Shown: one piece after another, positions 18,116 to 27,498 of the stretch
How the letters are laid out: the number at the start of each line of letters is the position of its first letter
Numbering within the stretch: position 1 is the stretch's first letter
DNA from: Anaerolineales bacterium
GTDB lineage: Bacteria > Chloroflexota > Anaerolineae > Anaerolineales > Villigracilaceae
Length of the DNA stretch: 64,000 bases
Direction of reading: 5' to 3'
Assembly (NCBI GenBank): GCA_030680795.1
Contig: JAUXUL010000027.1
Span: 1-64,000 of the forward strand
The notes under the pieces: generated by a model
The model's input: the letters and a program-made list of their open reading frames with translations, nothing else
What the model was told of the DNA's origin: nothing
Databases searched by the model: none
Translations under genes and position numbers: made by a program

Positions 18116-21100
18116 ATGTACATTCACCTCACAACTCACTCCGCCTATTCCCTGCAGGAGGCACTACTAACCCCAACCGACCTGGTACAAGCTGCGCAGG
18201 TCAATGGCATGTATGCAATTGGCCTCACCGATCACAATCTACTAACAGGGGCGATCGAGTTTGCCACGGCATGTAAAGAAGCCGGCATCCAACCCATTAT
18301 CGGTTTGGAGATTGATCTGGATTTCGGTCCACTCCACCTTCTGGCTACCGGTCTCGAAGGCTGGTCCAATCTTTGCCGGCTGAGTAGTACTCTTGCACTT
18401 CGAGACAATCCTGAAGCCCCCTGTGCTCTTGATTTATTGTCTTCCCATTCAAAAGACCTAATTGCATTAACCAGCGATCCGAAATCACTCAAAGAAATTT
18501 ATCCAGATCGGTTATATGTTGCCCTGCATGATCCATCCAAAGCCGCTTCTCTCTCAGACCTAGCACGTCAACTTGTCCTGCCCACTGTGGTAACTCATCC
18601 GTTGTATTACCTCAGCCCTGAACAAGCTGCTTTGCAAAGGACTCTCACGGCCATTCGCCTGAATCAAACTGTTGGCAACTTGCCCGATAAAGTCCTCGCT
18701 CCACCAAACGCCCATTTTTTGAGTTCGCATGAAATGGAATCGCGCTTCAAGGATTATCCTGAAGCACTGGCTGCTACACTGGAAATCGCAGAACGCTGCA
18801 AGTTTGATCTGCCGATTGGCAGGTCTCAAATGCCCACTGTTTCCCTGCCCAATGGAGTTACTGCGGCACAACATTTGCGAAATAAAGCCACAGAAGGTGC
18901 AAAGAATGTATATGGCGAGATCACCCCTGTCATCCAGGCTCGCCTGGATCATGAGTTGGAAGTCATCGCCAGGATGGGCTTTGAACCGATCTTCCTGATC
19001 GTTGAAGACATCATGGATTTTGCCAGGCAGAGCGGAGTTCCATTCTCATCGCGCGGTTCAGCAGCCTCCTCTCTTGTCGCGCACTGTTTGGGCATCACCA
19101 GTCCGGATCCGTTGCGATTAAATTTATATTTCGAACGCTTCCTGAATCCAGCCCGCAGCACGCCTCCCGATATTGACACCGACCTATGTTCGCGCCGCAG
19201 GGACTCGGTCATCCAACATGTTTTCGACACATACGGGACAGACCGCGTTGCCATGGTGGGGACAATCAACCGCTTCCGGCCGCGTTCGGCGCTGGGTGAT
19301 GTGGCCAAAGCGCATGGACTTGAACCATCGAAGGTCCGCGAACTCGCCAACCAGTTGCCGCATGCTTTCTGGGCTCGCTTCGAAGAATCCGAAGAAGGAA
19401 AAGCCCCGCCCTCCCCATTTGCGGAATTACGTGCTGCCTATCCAGCGCAGTCCTATCAGACCATTTTCGATGAAGCCGAAGCCATCCTGAAACTGCCCCG
19501 TCATCTCTCGATGCATCCGGGTGGTGTGATCGTCGCCCCGGGAGCACTGACGGACCTTGTGCCTGTCATGCGCTCGGGCGGGAAAGGCGTCATCATCACC
19601 CAACTGGATTTGGAATCGGTGGAGGCATTGGGACTGGTGAAGATCGATCTGCTGGGCATCCGCGGCCTGACCGTCCTGGGGGATGTGGCGGAATTCATTC
19701 AGGAGAGCCAACCGGATCAATATCCGACTCCGCTGGCTGTTTTGGATTCCACTCCATCCGATGATCCTGCGACGGCACAACGCATTGAGAAGGGTGAAAC
19801 GATCGGCTGCTTCCAGATCGAAAGCCCGGGCATGCGTGCCACCCTGCGCGAGATCCATGCGCGCAGTGAAGACGATATCATGGCCGCGTTGGCATTGTAT
19901 CGACCAGGTCCGCTCAGCGGCGGGCTCAAGGATGCCTTTGTGCGCCGCTTCAAAGGCGAAGAGCAGGTTAAACACCTTCATCCCACCCTTGCGCCATTAT
20001 TGGATGAAACCTTTGGTGTGATCTTGTATCAGGAGCAGGTGCTGCGTATCGCGCATGAATTAGCAGGTTTCAGTCTGGCAGAAGCGGACTTGTTGCGTCG
20101 AGCGATGAGTCATTTCGATCCCGGCAAGCGCATGCAGGAATTGGAACGCAAGTTTGTACAGGAAGCCCAATTAAAAAGCGGCGTGCCAACTGAAACCGGT
20201 GAAAGGATCTGGGAGATGATGGCAGCCTTTGCCGGCTATGGGTTTCCCAAGGCACATGCGGCCTCCTATGCCAGGGTGGCCTGGCGCTCTGCCTGGTGCA
20301 AATCCCATTTCCCGGCTGAGTTCATGGCGGCAGTGCTGGCCAATTGGGGCGGCTACTACAGCCAGCGTGTTTATCTCAACGAAGCGCGAAGAATAGGATT
20401 GAAGGTTCGACCTCCACACGTGAATTATTCCTCGCATAATTTTTCCGTGAGAAAACTTGAAGGGACAGATGAACGCGCGCTCTTCATGGGATTGGATCAG
20501 GTAAAGGAATTAACCCGCCAGACGATCCAACGTATCATTCAGTTTGCGCCTTTTACTTCCCTGGAAGATTTTTTGACGCGCGTTGATCCGCGTACTCAGG
20601 AAGCCGAAAATCTCGCGCGGGTTGGCGCTTTGGAGGGCTTGGGAAAAATCCCCTCGATACTCAGGCGATTGCAAAATGGAGGCTGGCAACAAAACCAGAT
20701 GAGTCTATTTGAATGGACTGATTCTGGCGAGGAAGATTGGACACTGGGACAAAAAGTAAACGCGCAGTTGGAAATTCTGGGCGCCAGCCTGGATGCTCAT
20801 CCGCTTGAATTAGTATCAGAGAAAATTGTGCAAGCTGGAGCGATCTCGACCTTGGAAGCGGCGGAAAGAATCGGGCGCAGGGTGACTGTTGCCGGTGCAA
20901 GGCAGACCTCTCATCGCAGCCGCACAGCCAAAGGGGATTCGATGCTGTTCCTAACCCTGGAAGACCTAAACGGAACATTGGATGCAATCCTGTTTCCGGC
21001 TGTTTATCGCATTGCCAAACCTATGATTGATTCAAACAAGCCACTCTTGGTTACCGGCGTGATGGAGATGGATGCTGAACGCGGGGAACCATTTTTGAGG

Positions 21101-21127
21101 GCAGAGAAGGTTGTATCGGTGGGATAA
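18116..21127 (+). CDS. dnaE: DNA polymerase III alpha subunit, short (error-prone DnaE-like) form
   Basis: A C-family DNA polymerase of 1003 residues. The N-terminal PHP domain has THSAYSLQEALLTP and GLTDHNLLTG. The palm has SSRGSAASSLVAHCLGIT and the catalytic Asp pair in PPDIDTDLCSRRRD (about residues 350-357), with the third Asp in KIDLLGIRGL. YRPGPLSGG, FGVILYQEQVLRIA and GYGFPKAHAASYA are typical finger motifs. A C-terminal OB-fold part (VTVAGARQTSHRS) closes the protein. Replicative DnaE has about 1150 residues. The shorter length and missing tau/beta-binding tail fit the DnaE2/ImuC lesion-bypass group or a second DnaE. No imuA/imuB or lexA gene is adjacent. Confidence 0.85.
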   Translation: MYIHLTTHSAYSLQEALLTPTDLVQAAQVNGMYAIGLTDHNLLTGAIEFATACKEAGIQPIIGLEIDLDFGPLHLLATGLEGWSNLCRLSSTLALRDNPEAPCALDLLSSHSKDLIALTSDPKSLKEIYPDRLYVALHDPSKAASLSDLARQLVLPTVVTHPLYYLSPEQAALQRTLTAIRLNQTVGNLPDKVLAPPNAHFLSSHEMESRFKDYPEALAATLEIAERCKFDLPIGRSQMPTVSLPNGVTAAQHLRNKATEGAKNVYGEITPVIQARLDHELEVIARMGFEPIFLIVEDIMDFARQSGVPFSSRGSAASSLVAHCLGITSPDPLRLNLYFERFLNPARSTPPDIDTDLCSRRRDSVIQHVFDTYGTDRVAMVGTINRFRPRSALGDVAKAHGLEPSKVRELANQLPHAFWARFEESEEGKAPPSPFAELRAAYPAQSYQTIFDEAEAILKLPRHLSMHPGGVIVAPGALTDLVPVMRSGGKGVIITQLDLESVEALGLVKIDLLGIRGLTVLGDVAEFIQESQPDQYPTPLAVLDSTPSDDPATAQRIEKGETIGCFQIESPGMRATLREIHARSEDDIMAALALYRPGPLSGGLKDAFVRRFKGEEQVKHLHPTLAPLLDETFGVILYQEQVLRIAHELAGFSLAEADLLRRAMSHFDPGKRMQELERKFVQEAQLKSGVPTETGERIWEMMAAFAGYGFPKAHAASYARVAWRSAWCKSHFPAEFMAAVLANWGGYYSQRVYLNEARRIGLKVRPPHVNYSSHNFSVRKLEGTDERALFMGLDQVKELTRQTIQRIIQFAPFTSLEDFLTRVDPRTQEAENLARVGALEGLGKIPSILRRLQNGGWQQNQMSLFEWTDSGEEDWTLGQKVNAQLEILGASLDAHPLELVSEKIVQAGAISTLEAAERIGRRVTVAGARQTSHRSRTAKGDSMLFLTLEDLNGTLDAILFPAVYRIAKPMIDSNKPLLVTGVMEMDAERGEPFLRAEKVVSVG

Positions 21128-21645
21128 ATTAAAATTTTTCTTGCGGTTATTAAGACTCAGGCATGCTGGTATTCCAGATTTGGATTGAGCACCCAAAGGC
21201 CAATCCTTCAACGGCAGACTGATCGAGATAACGACCCCTTAATCCAAAGCTGGCAGATAACCCGCTCAAGCCCTCCCTCCAGGCAATGCCTTCATCGCCT
21301 GGTAAAACAAATTCCAGTCTTGGTGCAAATGGTAACCCTCTCAGTGATTAAGTACCCTCGGTGTTATGTGAGAGAGAAAATTGCGTAAAATGTTTTGAAG
21401 ACATACACAAGCTAGACTTGCCTGCCGTGTCCGTGAGCCTTGTCCATTCCGCGCGGTGCTAATCATCTGAATTCCTTAACATCCTATATGCTAGGGTTCG
21501 CTTGAATCGGATTGAAATTTGCTAGATTTACAGTGCATACTTATTATTAGGTAAAGATAACGACTATTATCACGAGGTGAGTAAAAACGATCTTTGACAG
21601 TAAGGGGTCAGGTATACTTGTATGAAATATTGATCAACCCCATCC
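21128..21645. other. 518-bp gap without a gene
   Basis: No protein-like frame, tRNA fold or obvious repeat was found. A TTGACA at 21594-21599 lies upstream of hsdR, but no -10 box sits at normal spacing (TATACT follows after 13 bp, TATGAA after 21 bp), so the hsdR promoter is not resolved. Confidence 0.4.
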
Positions 21646-24012
21646 ATGACACTCAACGAATCAGACACCCGTTCAAAATTAATTGACCCTGTCCTGCATG
21701 ATCGCGGCTGGACGGAAGATTTAGTTCGCCGTGAAGAGACTGCGGGCGCGGTGGAAATTACAGATAACCGCGCGCGCCGCCGTGCGCATGGTCGTGTGGA
21801 TTACACCTTGCGCGTGAAAGTAACTCGTGATTCGCAGCCCGTTGCAATTGCGCTGATCGAAGCCAAAGCGGAAAACCTGCCGCCTGACCACGGACTTGAA
21901 CAAGCCAAGGCATATTCCATAAGCAAAAGATTGAATGTGCCATTTGTGTTTTCGACGAATGGTCATTTGTTTGTGATGTACGAAGTTTTTGGCGGCACAA
22001 CCAGCAAGCCGCGCAAACTGCAAGAGTTCCCAAGACCAGAAGAATTACGAGCCGCGTACGAAAAAGGCATGGGCTTTACGCTTGATTCAGAAATTGCCAA
22101 GCCTTTGCTGACACGTTATTCAGGCGGCGAAGCGACGCGGCGTTATTATCAGGACGCGGCTATTCGCGCCGTTTTTGAGAAAATCGCCAAGGATGACAAT
22201 CGCGCCTTGCTTTCATTGGCAACTGGCGCGGGCAAGACCTTCATTGCCGTACATTTATTGAAGCGCATTGCTGACGCGGGTCAATTGAGACGCGCATTAT
22301 TTATCTGTGACCGTGACGAATTACGGGCGCAGGGATTGGGCGCGTTCCAAAATGTTTTTGGAGCGGATGCGGCAGCGGTGATTGGCGGCAACCCGCAGAA
22401 GAACGCGCGCATTTTGATCGCGACCTATCAAACACTGGATGTGGATAGCGAAGAAGCCGATGCAAACTTCCTGAAAAAGAATTACCCAGAAAATTATTTC
22501 AGTCACATCATCATTGACGAATGCCATCGTTCGGCATGGGGCAAATGGAGCGAGGTTCTTAAGCGGAACCCTGCCGCAGTGCAGGTGGGACTGACAGCAA
22601 CGCCGCGCCAGCTAAAGGGGATTGATTGGGGCGATTTCCCAGACGACGATAAAGTCACAGCGGATAACATCCAATATTTTGGCGAACCCGTCTACGAGTA
22701 CGATATGTCGCAAGGCATGGACGATGGCTATCTGGCGGCGTGTGAAATTATCCAGCGCGATATTTTTCTGGATGAAAAGAAAAAGAGTGAACGCGAAACA
22801 GGCGTGGAGCAGGGCGACCTGAAAGATAAAACGTTGACCGACCCGCTGACGGGCGAAGCAGTGGATTACAAAAGATTGAGCAAGAAATACAGCGCCGCCA
22901 GTTTTGAAGACCGCCTGCAAATGCCCGACCGTGTGGGTGCCATGTGCGAGGATTTATTCGACCTTTTCCTGCGCACAGGCGGACCCGAACAAAAGACGAT
23001 CATCTTTTGCGCGCGCGATAGTCATGCAGATAAAGTATCCACTGCCTTGAATAATCTTTATGCCAAATGGTGCAAGGAAAATGAAGTGAAACAATTACAG
23101 CCGTACGCCTTCAAATGCACCGCGGCTTCTTCGGGCAATGACCAACTCGCCGATTTGCGCGGCGCGTCCCGCAGTCATTTCATCGCCACCACAGTGGATT
23201 TACTGAGCACAGGCGTGGATGTGCCTGTCATCCAGAACATCGTCTTTTTCAAATACGTGCAATCGCCGATTGCCTTTTACCAAATGCTCGGACGCGGCAC
23301 GCGCCTGCACCCGCCCAGCGGCAAGTTGATGTTCCACGTCTACGATTACACGGATGCGACACGCTTGTTTGGTCATGAGTTTCTCACACGCTTCCGTGAA
23401 CAACGTGAACCTTTCAATTATGGTCCCATGCCCAAACCCTTCACACCGCCAGTGCAAGTGGAAGGCTTTGACGTGACCATTACCGAAGCAGGCAAATCCA
23501 TTTTGACGATGATCGATGGCAAAGCCATGCCTGTCACCGTCGAAGAATATAAGGAAAACTTGTCAGCGCAACTCGTGACTCAAGCCCCTACGCTCGATGC
23601 TTTCCGCAGCCTATGGATTGATCCTTCGGCGCGGCATGACCTGCTTGAAAAACTGCCAGATGGCGTGCGCTCGGCGCTGCTGGTTCGTGCGCTGGATAAC
23701 ATGGATGCCTTCGACCTGTATGACGTGCTCGCCGAACTTGGTTATGGATTAAACCCCCGCACCCGTCTTGACCGTGCGGCTGCTTTCACCTACAAACATT
23801 CGGCGTGGCTGAATGGGATGCCCACCCAAAGTGCTGAGACTTTGCGCGCACTGGCGTTGCAATTCGGGCGCGCAGGCACAGACGGTTTGGAAAACCCGCA
23901 CATCTTTGAAACGCCCGAAGTGAACAAAGCAGGCGGATTGATCGCCTTGCGCGCCTTCGGTCAACCTGCCGAGATTTTGCGCGAGACCAAGACACGGATA
24001 TTTGCTGCATGA
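21646..24012 (+). CDS. hsdR: Type I restriction enzyme, R subunit (EcoEI-like)
   Basis: 788 residues, the size of EcoEI-type HsdR. The N-terminal nuclease domain contains VDYTLRVK and the PD-ExK-like end IALIEAKAE (about residue 70). The SF2 translocase has Walker A LATGAGKT (about 189), the DECH box IIIDECHRS (about 288), SAT-equivalent LTATPRQL, and a motif VI QMLGRGTRL. HsdR cleaves DNA after ATP-driven translocation when the site lacks methylation. Its stop overlaps the hsdS start by 4 bp (ATGA), showing translational coupling. All motifs are intact. Confidence 0.93.
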   Translation: MTLNESDTRSKLIDPVLHDRGWTEDLVRREETAGAVEITDNRARRRAHGRVDYTLRVKVTRDSQPVAIALIEAKAENLPPDHGLEQAKAYSISKRLNVPFVFSTNGHLFVMYEVFGGTTSKPRKLQEFPRPEELRAAYEKGMGFTLDSEIAKPLLTRYSGGEATRRYYQDAAIRAVFEKIAKDDNRALLSLATGAGKTFIAVHLLKRIADAGQLRRALFICDRDELRAQGLGAFQNVFGADAAAVIGGNPQKNARILIATYQTLDVDSEEADANFLKKNYPENYFSHIIIDECHRSAWGKWSEVLKRNPAAVQVGLTATPRQLKGIDWGDFPDDDKVTADNIQYFGEPVYEYDMSQGMDDGYLAACEIIQRDIFLDEKKKSERETGVEQGDLKDKTLTDPLTGEAVDYKRLSKKYSAASFEDRLQMPDRVGAMCEDLFDLFLRTGGPEQKTIIFCARDSHADKVSTALNNLYAKWCKENEVKQLQPYAFKCTAASSGNDQLADLRGASRSHFIATTVDLLSTGVDVPVIQNIVFFKYVQSPIAFYQMLGRGTRLHPPSGKLMFHVYDYTDATRLFGHEFLTRFREQREPFNYGPMPKPFTPPVQVEGFDVTITEAGKSILTMIDGKAMPVTVEEYKENLSAQLVTQAPTLDAFRSLWIDPSARHDLLEKLPDGVRSALLVRALDNMDAFDLYDVLAELGYGLNPRTRLDRAAAFTYKHSAWLNGMPTQSAETLRALALQFGRAGTDGLENPHIFETPEVNKAGGLIALRAFGQPAEILRETKTRIFAA

Positions 24013-25172
24013 CAATCACAAAACGAACTTTACCAAAAAGCTGGCATTGGGCAAAACTAGAAGATGTTTGTGCTCTTGTTGGTAATAGCATTAATCCGCA
24101 ATCAAATAAGGAAGAAATATTCGCTCATTACAGCATTCCTTCGTTTGACGATGGAAGAAAGCCCGTTATCGAAAATGGCAATAATATTCTTAGCAATAAA
24201 GTTGTTTTTGATAATGGGGTAGTTCTGTTTTCTAAACTTAACCCACGCATAAGTAGAGTTTGGTATGTGAATGACGAGCAAGCCTACAAGCGAATATGTT
24301 CTACTGAATTTTTGCCGTTAGCACCAAATCTAGATCAGTTAGATCCTATGTTTCTAACTTGGATATTACAAGAGGCGAATCTGATAACAGCTCTTCGAGC
24401 AAAGACTGCTGCTGCAACAAAAAGTCGAGAACGCTTGAAACCAAATATTGTCCTAAGCACACAAATCCCACTTCCTCCATTAGATGAGCAAAAACGTATT
24501 GCTGCCCGTCTTAATGAGCAAATGAGCATTATCACTCTGGCGCGTCAGGCAATCGACGATCAATTTAGTTTATTAACCAGTCTTGTCAATTCCTATTTTC
24601 GAGAATCTTTGCAAAGAATAACCACGAAAATGCACCTGTCCGATTGCATGGTTGAAGTCAAAAAAGGTGTTGGGGAAACTTGGGCGCAATATCCTGTCCT
24701 CGGCGCAACTCGTGCAGGGGTTGCACCTGCCAAAGAAAAAGTTGGCAAACAACCACAGCGCTATAAATTGGTGGAACCTGGAACCATCTTCTATAATCCC
24801 ATGCGTATTATGATCGGCTCCATTGCCATGCTGGATGATGGCGACGAGTCAGGGATCACTAGTCCCGATTACGTTGTGCTCAAAGGCAAAGAAGGAATTC
24901 TTCATGCGCGCTGGTTTTATTATTGGTTCCGCTCGCCGTATGGAGAAAACTTTATCAAATCCCTTGCACGCGGCGCAGTCCGTGAGCGTATGTTGTTCAA
25001 CCGCCTTGATAAAGGTGAAATTGAATTACCTGATTGGGATACCCAGGTAAAGATCGCTGAGAAATTAAAGGAGATCAAGACTTTCAAACAAGCCCTTGAA
25101 TCTCAACTCGCCGAAATCAACGAGCTGCCGTCCGCGCTGTTACGTCAAGCGTTTGCGGGTGAATTATCGTAA
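24009..25172 (+). CDS. hsdS: Type I restriction-modification specificity subunit
   Basis: 387 residues with two target-recognition halves, each closed by the conserved helical region: PLPPLDEQKRIAARLNEQM (about 155-175) and LPDWDTQVKIAEKLKEIK (about 338-355), with a C-terminal LPSALLRQAFAGELS. HsdS reads the bipartite DNA site for both methylation and cleavage. The 4-bp overlap with hsdR and the palindromic element plus transposase gene directly downstream are notable, because hsdM normally follows without interruption. The recognition sequence cannot be deduced. Confidence 0.9.
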   Translation: MTITKRTLPKSWHWAKLEDVCALVGNSINPQSNKEEIFAHYSIPSFDDGRKPVIENGNNILSNKVVFDNGVVLFSKLNPRISRVWYVNDEQAYKRICSTEFLPLAPNLDQLDPMFLTWILQEANLITALRAKTAAATKSRERLKPNIVLSTQIPLPPLDEQKRIAARLNEQMSIITLARQAIDDQFSLLTSLVNSYFRESLQRITTKMHLSDCMVEVKKGVGETWAQYPVLGATRAGVAPAKEKVGKQPQRYKLVEPGTIFYNPMRIMIGSIAMLDDGDESGITSPDYVVLKGKEGILHARWFYYWFRSPYGENFIKSLARGAVRERMLFNRLDKGEIELPDWDTQVKIAEKLKEIKTFKQALESQLAEINELPSALLRQAFAGELS

Positions 25173-25181
25173 TTGTGCAAC

Positions 25182-25276
25182 GTAGGGGCGGGTCTCTTTT
25201 GCGGGCAAGACACCTTTCCCAACCGTGACGAATTTCGGGCAGCGTGCCATTGCCAACACGAAAGACCCGCCCCTAC
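25182..25276. repeat. REP-like inverted repeat upstream of a transposase gene
   Basis: GTAGGGGCGGGTCT at 25182-25195 is exactly complementary to AGACCCGCCCCTAC at 25263-25276, with about 67 bp between them. A single related arm occurs at 30834 (GTAGGGGCGCCCC). The element begins 10 bp after the hsdS stop and ends 28 bp before the REP-type transposase gene. Confidence 0.65.
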
Positions 25277-25303
25277 AATGACATGCAAATGCGGAATTGA
25301 TTT

Positions 25304-25795
25304 ATGAAATTTGACCCCAAAATCCACCACCGCCGTTCCATTCGTTTGCAAGGATATGATTATTCACAGGCAGGCGCATATTACGTCACCATTGTTGCAT
25401 GGAGACGGGAACATGTATTTGGCGAGGTCGTCAACGCCGAAATGCAATTGAATAAATTTGGACAAATTGTCAATCAAGCGTGGTACGATTTACCCAAGCA
25501 TTATCCGCATGTTGAATTGGATACGTTTTGTATCATGCCCAACCATGTCCATGCAATTATTGTGTTAAACGACAATCCCGCCATCAAACGCCACCCGTTG
25601 TCTGAAGTTGTGCGCGCATTCAAATCCTTTTCGGCACGGCGAATCAATTCATTGCGAAACACACAAGGCATTCCCGTCTGGCAACGCAATTATTACGAGC
25701 ATATCATCCGCAACCACGAAGATTATCTTTCCAAATCCAATTACATTCTGGATAACCCCCTCAATTGGGAAAACGATGACGAAAATAAACGGTAA
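25304..25795 (+). CDS. REP-associated tyrosine transposase (Y1, HUH family)
   Basis: 163 residues with the order typical of TnpA-REP proteins: the N-terminal RRSIRLQGYDYSQAGAYYVT, the HUH metal motif in FCIMPNHVHAII (about residues 75-86), VVRAFKSFSARRIN, and the catalytic Tyr region NYYEHIIRNHEDYLSKSNYI followed by NPLNWEND. Such single-copy enzymes act on palindromic REP sequences as single-strand DNA transposases and are often domesticated. The gene is inserted between hsdS and hsdM, and its last 20 bp overlap the hsdM start, so it may have taken over the coupling of hsdM translation. Confidence 0.88.
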   Translation: MKFDPKIHHRRSIRLQGYDYSQAGAYYVTIVAWRREHVFGEVVNAEMQLNKFGQIVNQAWYDLPKHYPHVELDTFCIMPNHVHAIIVLNDNPAIKRHPLSEVVRAFKSFSARRINSLRNTQGIPVWQRNYYEHIIRNHEDYLSKSNYILDNPLNWENDDENKR

Positions 25796-27320
25796 AACAA
25801 AAAACGGTTCAACAAACGGCTCGCGTAAATTCTCTTCGCAAGCATCTCTTGATTCATACGTCTGGAGCATTTGCGATATCCTGCGCCGCTCCAATTGTGC
25901 GGGCGCTTTGCAATACGTTCCTGAATTGACATGGATTTTATTTCTGCGCATTCTGAATGACACCGAAACCCAAGAAGCCGAACGCGCAGAGGCGGTTGGC
26001 GCCAAATACAGGCACTCACTCAAAGCGCCCTATCGCTGGCAGGATTGGGCTGACCCAGAAGGCAAGAAACGCATTGAATTGCAGAATGGCGCATTGGGCG
26101 CATTCTTTGGTTTTGTGAACGGCGAATTGTTGCCGTATCTCAAAGGCTTGCGCGATAAGCCAAATGCCAATTCACGCCAGAAGGTCATCAGCGAAATCCT
26201 TTCGAGCATCGAGCGCGTGCGTGTGGATACCGAAAAGAATTTTCTGGATGTGCTGGATAAAGTCCATGAAATCCACCATGAGAATATTGATACCACGCAC
26301 ATCTTTGCTTTGTCACAGGTATACGAAGGCTTGCTCCTGAAAATGGGTGAGAAGGGTAATGATGGAGGTCAATTCTTCACGCCGCGTGAAGTCATCCGTG
26401 CCATGATCCGCACCATTGAGCCGAAACTTGGCAAGACCATCTACGATCCCTGCTGTGGGACGGGCGGCTTCCTTGCTCAATCTTATGAATATCTCGATGA
26501 CAAACTGAAATCAAAAGACGCAACGCCAGATCAAATCGAAACGCTCAAAACCCGCACTTTCTACGGGCGTGAAAAAGAGAACCTGATCTACCCAATTGCC
26601 CTGTCAAACCTTGTATTGCATGGTATTGACGAACCGCGCCTTTGGCATGGCAATACGCTTACAGGTCAGGAAACGTATGGCGGCTTATTTCAGGAATCCC
26701 CATCCCTATTTGATTACATCTTAACCAATCCGCCTTTCGGCGGCAAGGAAGGCATGGAAGCACAAACGCGCTTCGCCTATAAAACCCGCGCCACACAGAT
26801 TTTGTTTCTGCAGCATGTGATTGATAGCCTCAGATCTGGTGGTAGATGCGGCATTGTCCTTGATGAAGGCGTATTATTCCGCACCAATGAAACCGCCTTT
26901 ATGCAAACCAAACGTAAATTATTGGATGATTGTGATGTGTGGGCAATTGTCAGTTTGCCTGGGGGTGTGTTCACAGCGGCAGGCGCAGGCGTGAAAACCA
27001 ATCTGCTATTCTTTACCAAAGGTAACCCCACCGAAAAGATTTGGTATTACGATTTATCCGATATCAAGGTTGGCAAGAAAACCCCATTTACCGCCAAGCA
27101 CTTTGAAGACTTTTTCAAGTTCCTGCCCACTCGTGCCGATTCCGAAAGAAGCTGGACGGTCACACGCGAAGAGATTGAAGCCAAGAATTTTGACTTGAAA
27201 GCTGTTAATCCGAATGCAAAAGTGGATGAAGATACCCGCACGCCAAATGAATTGCTTGATTTTATTGAGGCAAAGGGGAAAGAAGTGCAGGAAGCCTTGA
27301 TGAAATTGCGACGTATTTAA
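25776..27320 (+). CDS. hsdM: Type I restriction-modification methyltransferase subunit
   Basis: The start at 25776 begins MTKINGKTKNGSTNGSRKF. A longer frame from 25608 would overlap the transposase gene and lacks family residues. The N-terminal helical domain (about 25-170) is followed by KGNDGGQFFTPREVIRAM and the SAM-binding motif YDPCCGTGGFLAQS (about residue 223), then the catalytic N6-adenine motif LTNPPFGGKEG (about 318). HsdM with HsdS methylates adenine at the target site and protects the chromosome. It is separated from hsdS by about 600 bp carrying a palindromic repeat and a REP-type transposase. Confidence 0.93.
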   Translation: MTKINGKTKNGSTNGSRKFSSQASLDSYVWSICDILRRSNCAGALQYVPELTWILFLRILNDTETQEAERAEAVGAKYRHSLKAPYRWQDWADPEGKKRIELQNGALGAFFGFVNGELLPYLKGLRDKPNANSRQKVISEILSSIERVRVDTEKNFLDVLDKVHEIHHENIDTTHIFALSQVYEGLLLKMGEKGNDGGQFFTPREVIRAMIRTIEPKLGKTIYDPCCGTGGFLAQSYEYLDDKLKSKDATPDQIETLKTRTFYGREKENLIYPIALSNLVLHGIDEPRLWHGNTLTGQETYGGLFQESPSLFDYILTNPPFGGKEGMEAQTRFAYKTRATQILFLQHVIDSLRSGGRCGIVLDEGVLFRTNETAFMQTKRKLLDDCDVWAIVSLPGGVFTAAGAGVKTNLLFFTKGNPTEKIWYYDLSDIKVGKKTPFTAKHFEDFFKFLPTRADSERSWTVTREEIEAKNFDLKAVNPNAKVDEDTRTPNELLDFIEAKGKEVQEALMKLRRI

Positions 27321-27498
27321 TCCCATAATCTCTTACTGAGAGTCTCCTCTAGAGCAAACCACACCCTTTTACCCACTTTTTAGTTATTTCTAAATCGCCA
27401 TAGTGAAAAACTGCACGCCCAGGTATACATTGCCGATGGCAATTCAAAGATCGCTAGAAAATTTCCTTGTGATACACTATGAATAAAAAGTGATTCTT

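Noticed and set aside
21594-21626. Promoter for hsdR from TTGACA at 21594
   Set aside because: No -10 hexamer at 16-18 bp. The nearest candidates are 13 or 21 bp away.
25608-25775. N-terminal extension of hsdM
   Set aside because: It overlaps the transposase gene in another frame, and family residues begin only after 25776.
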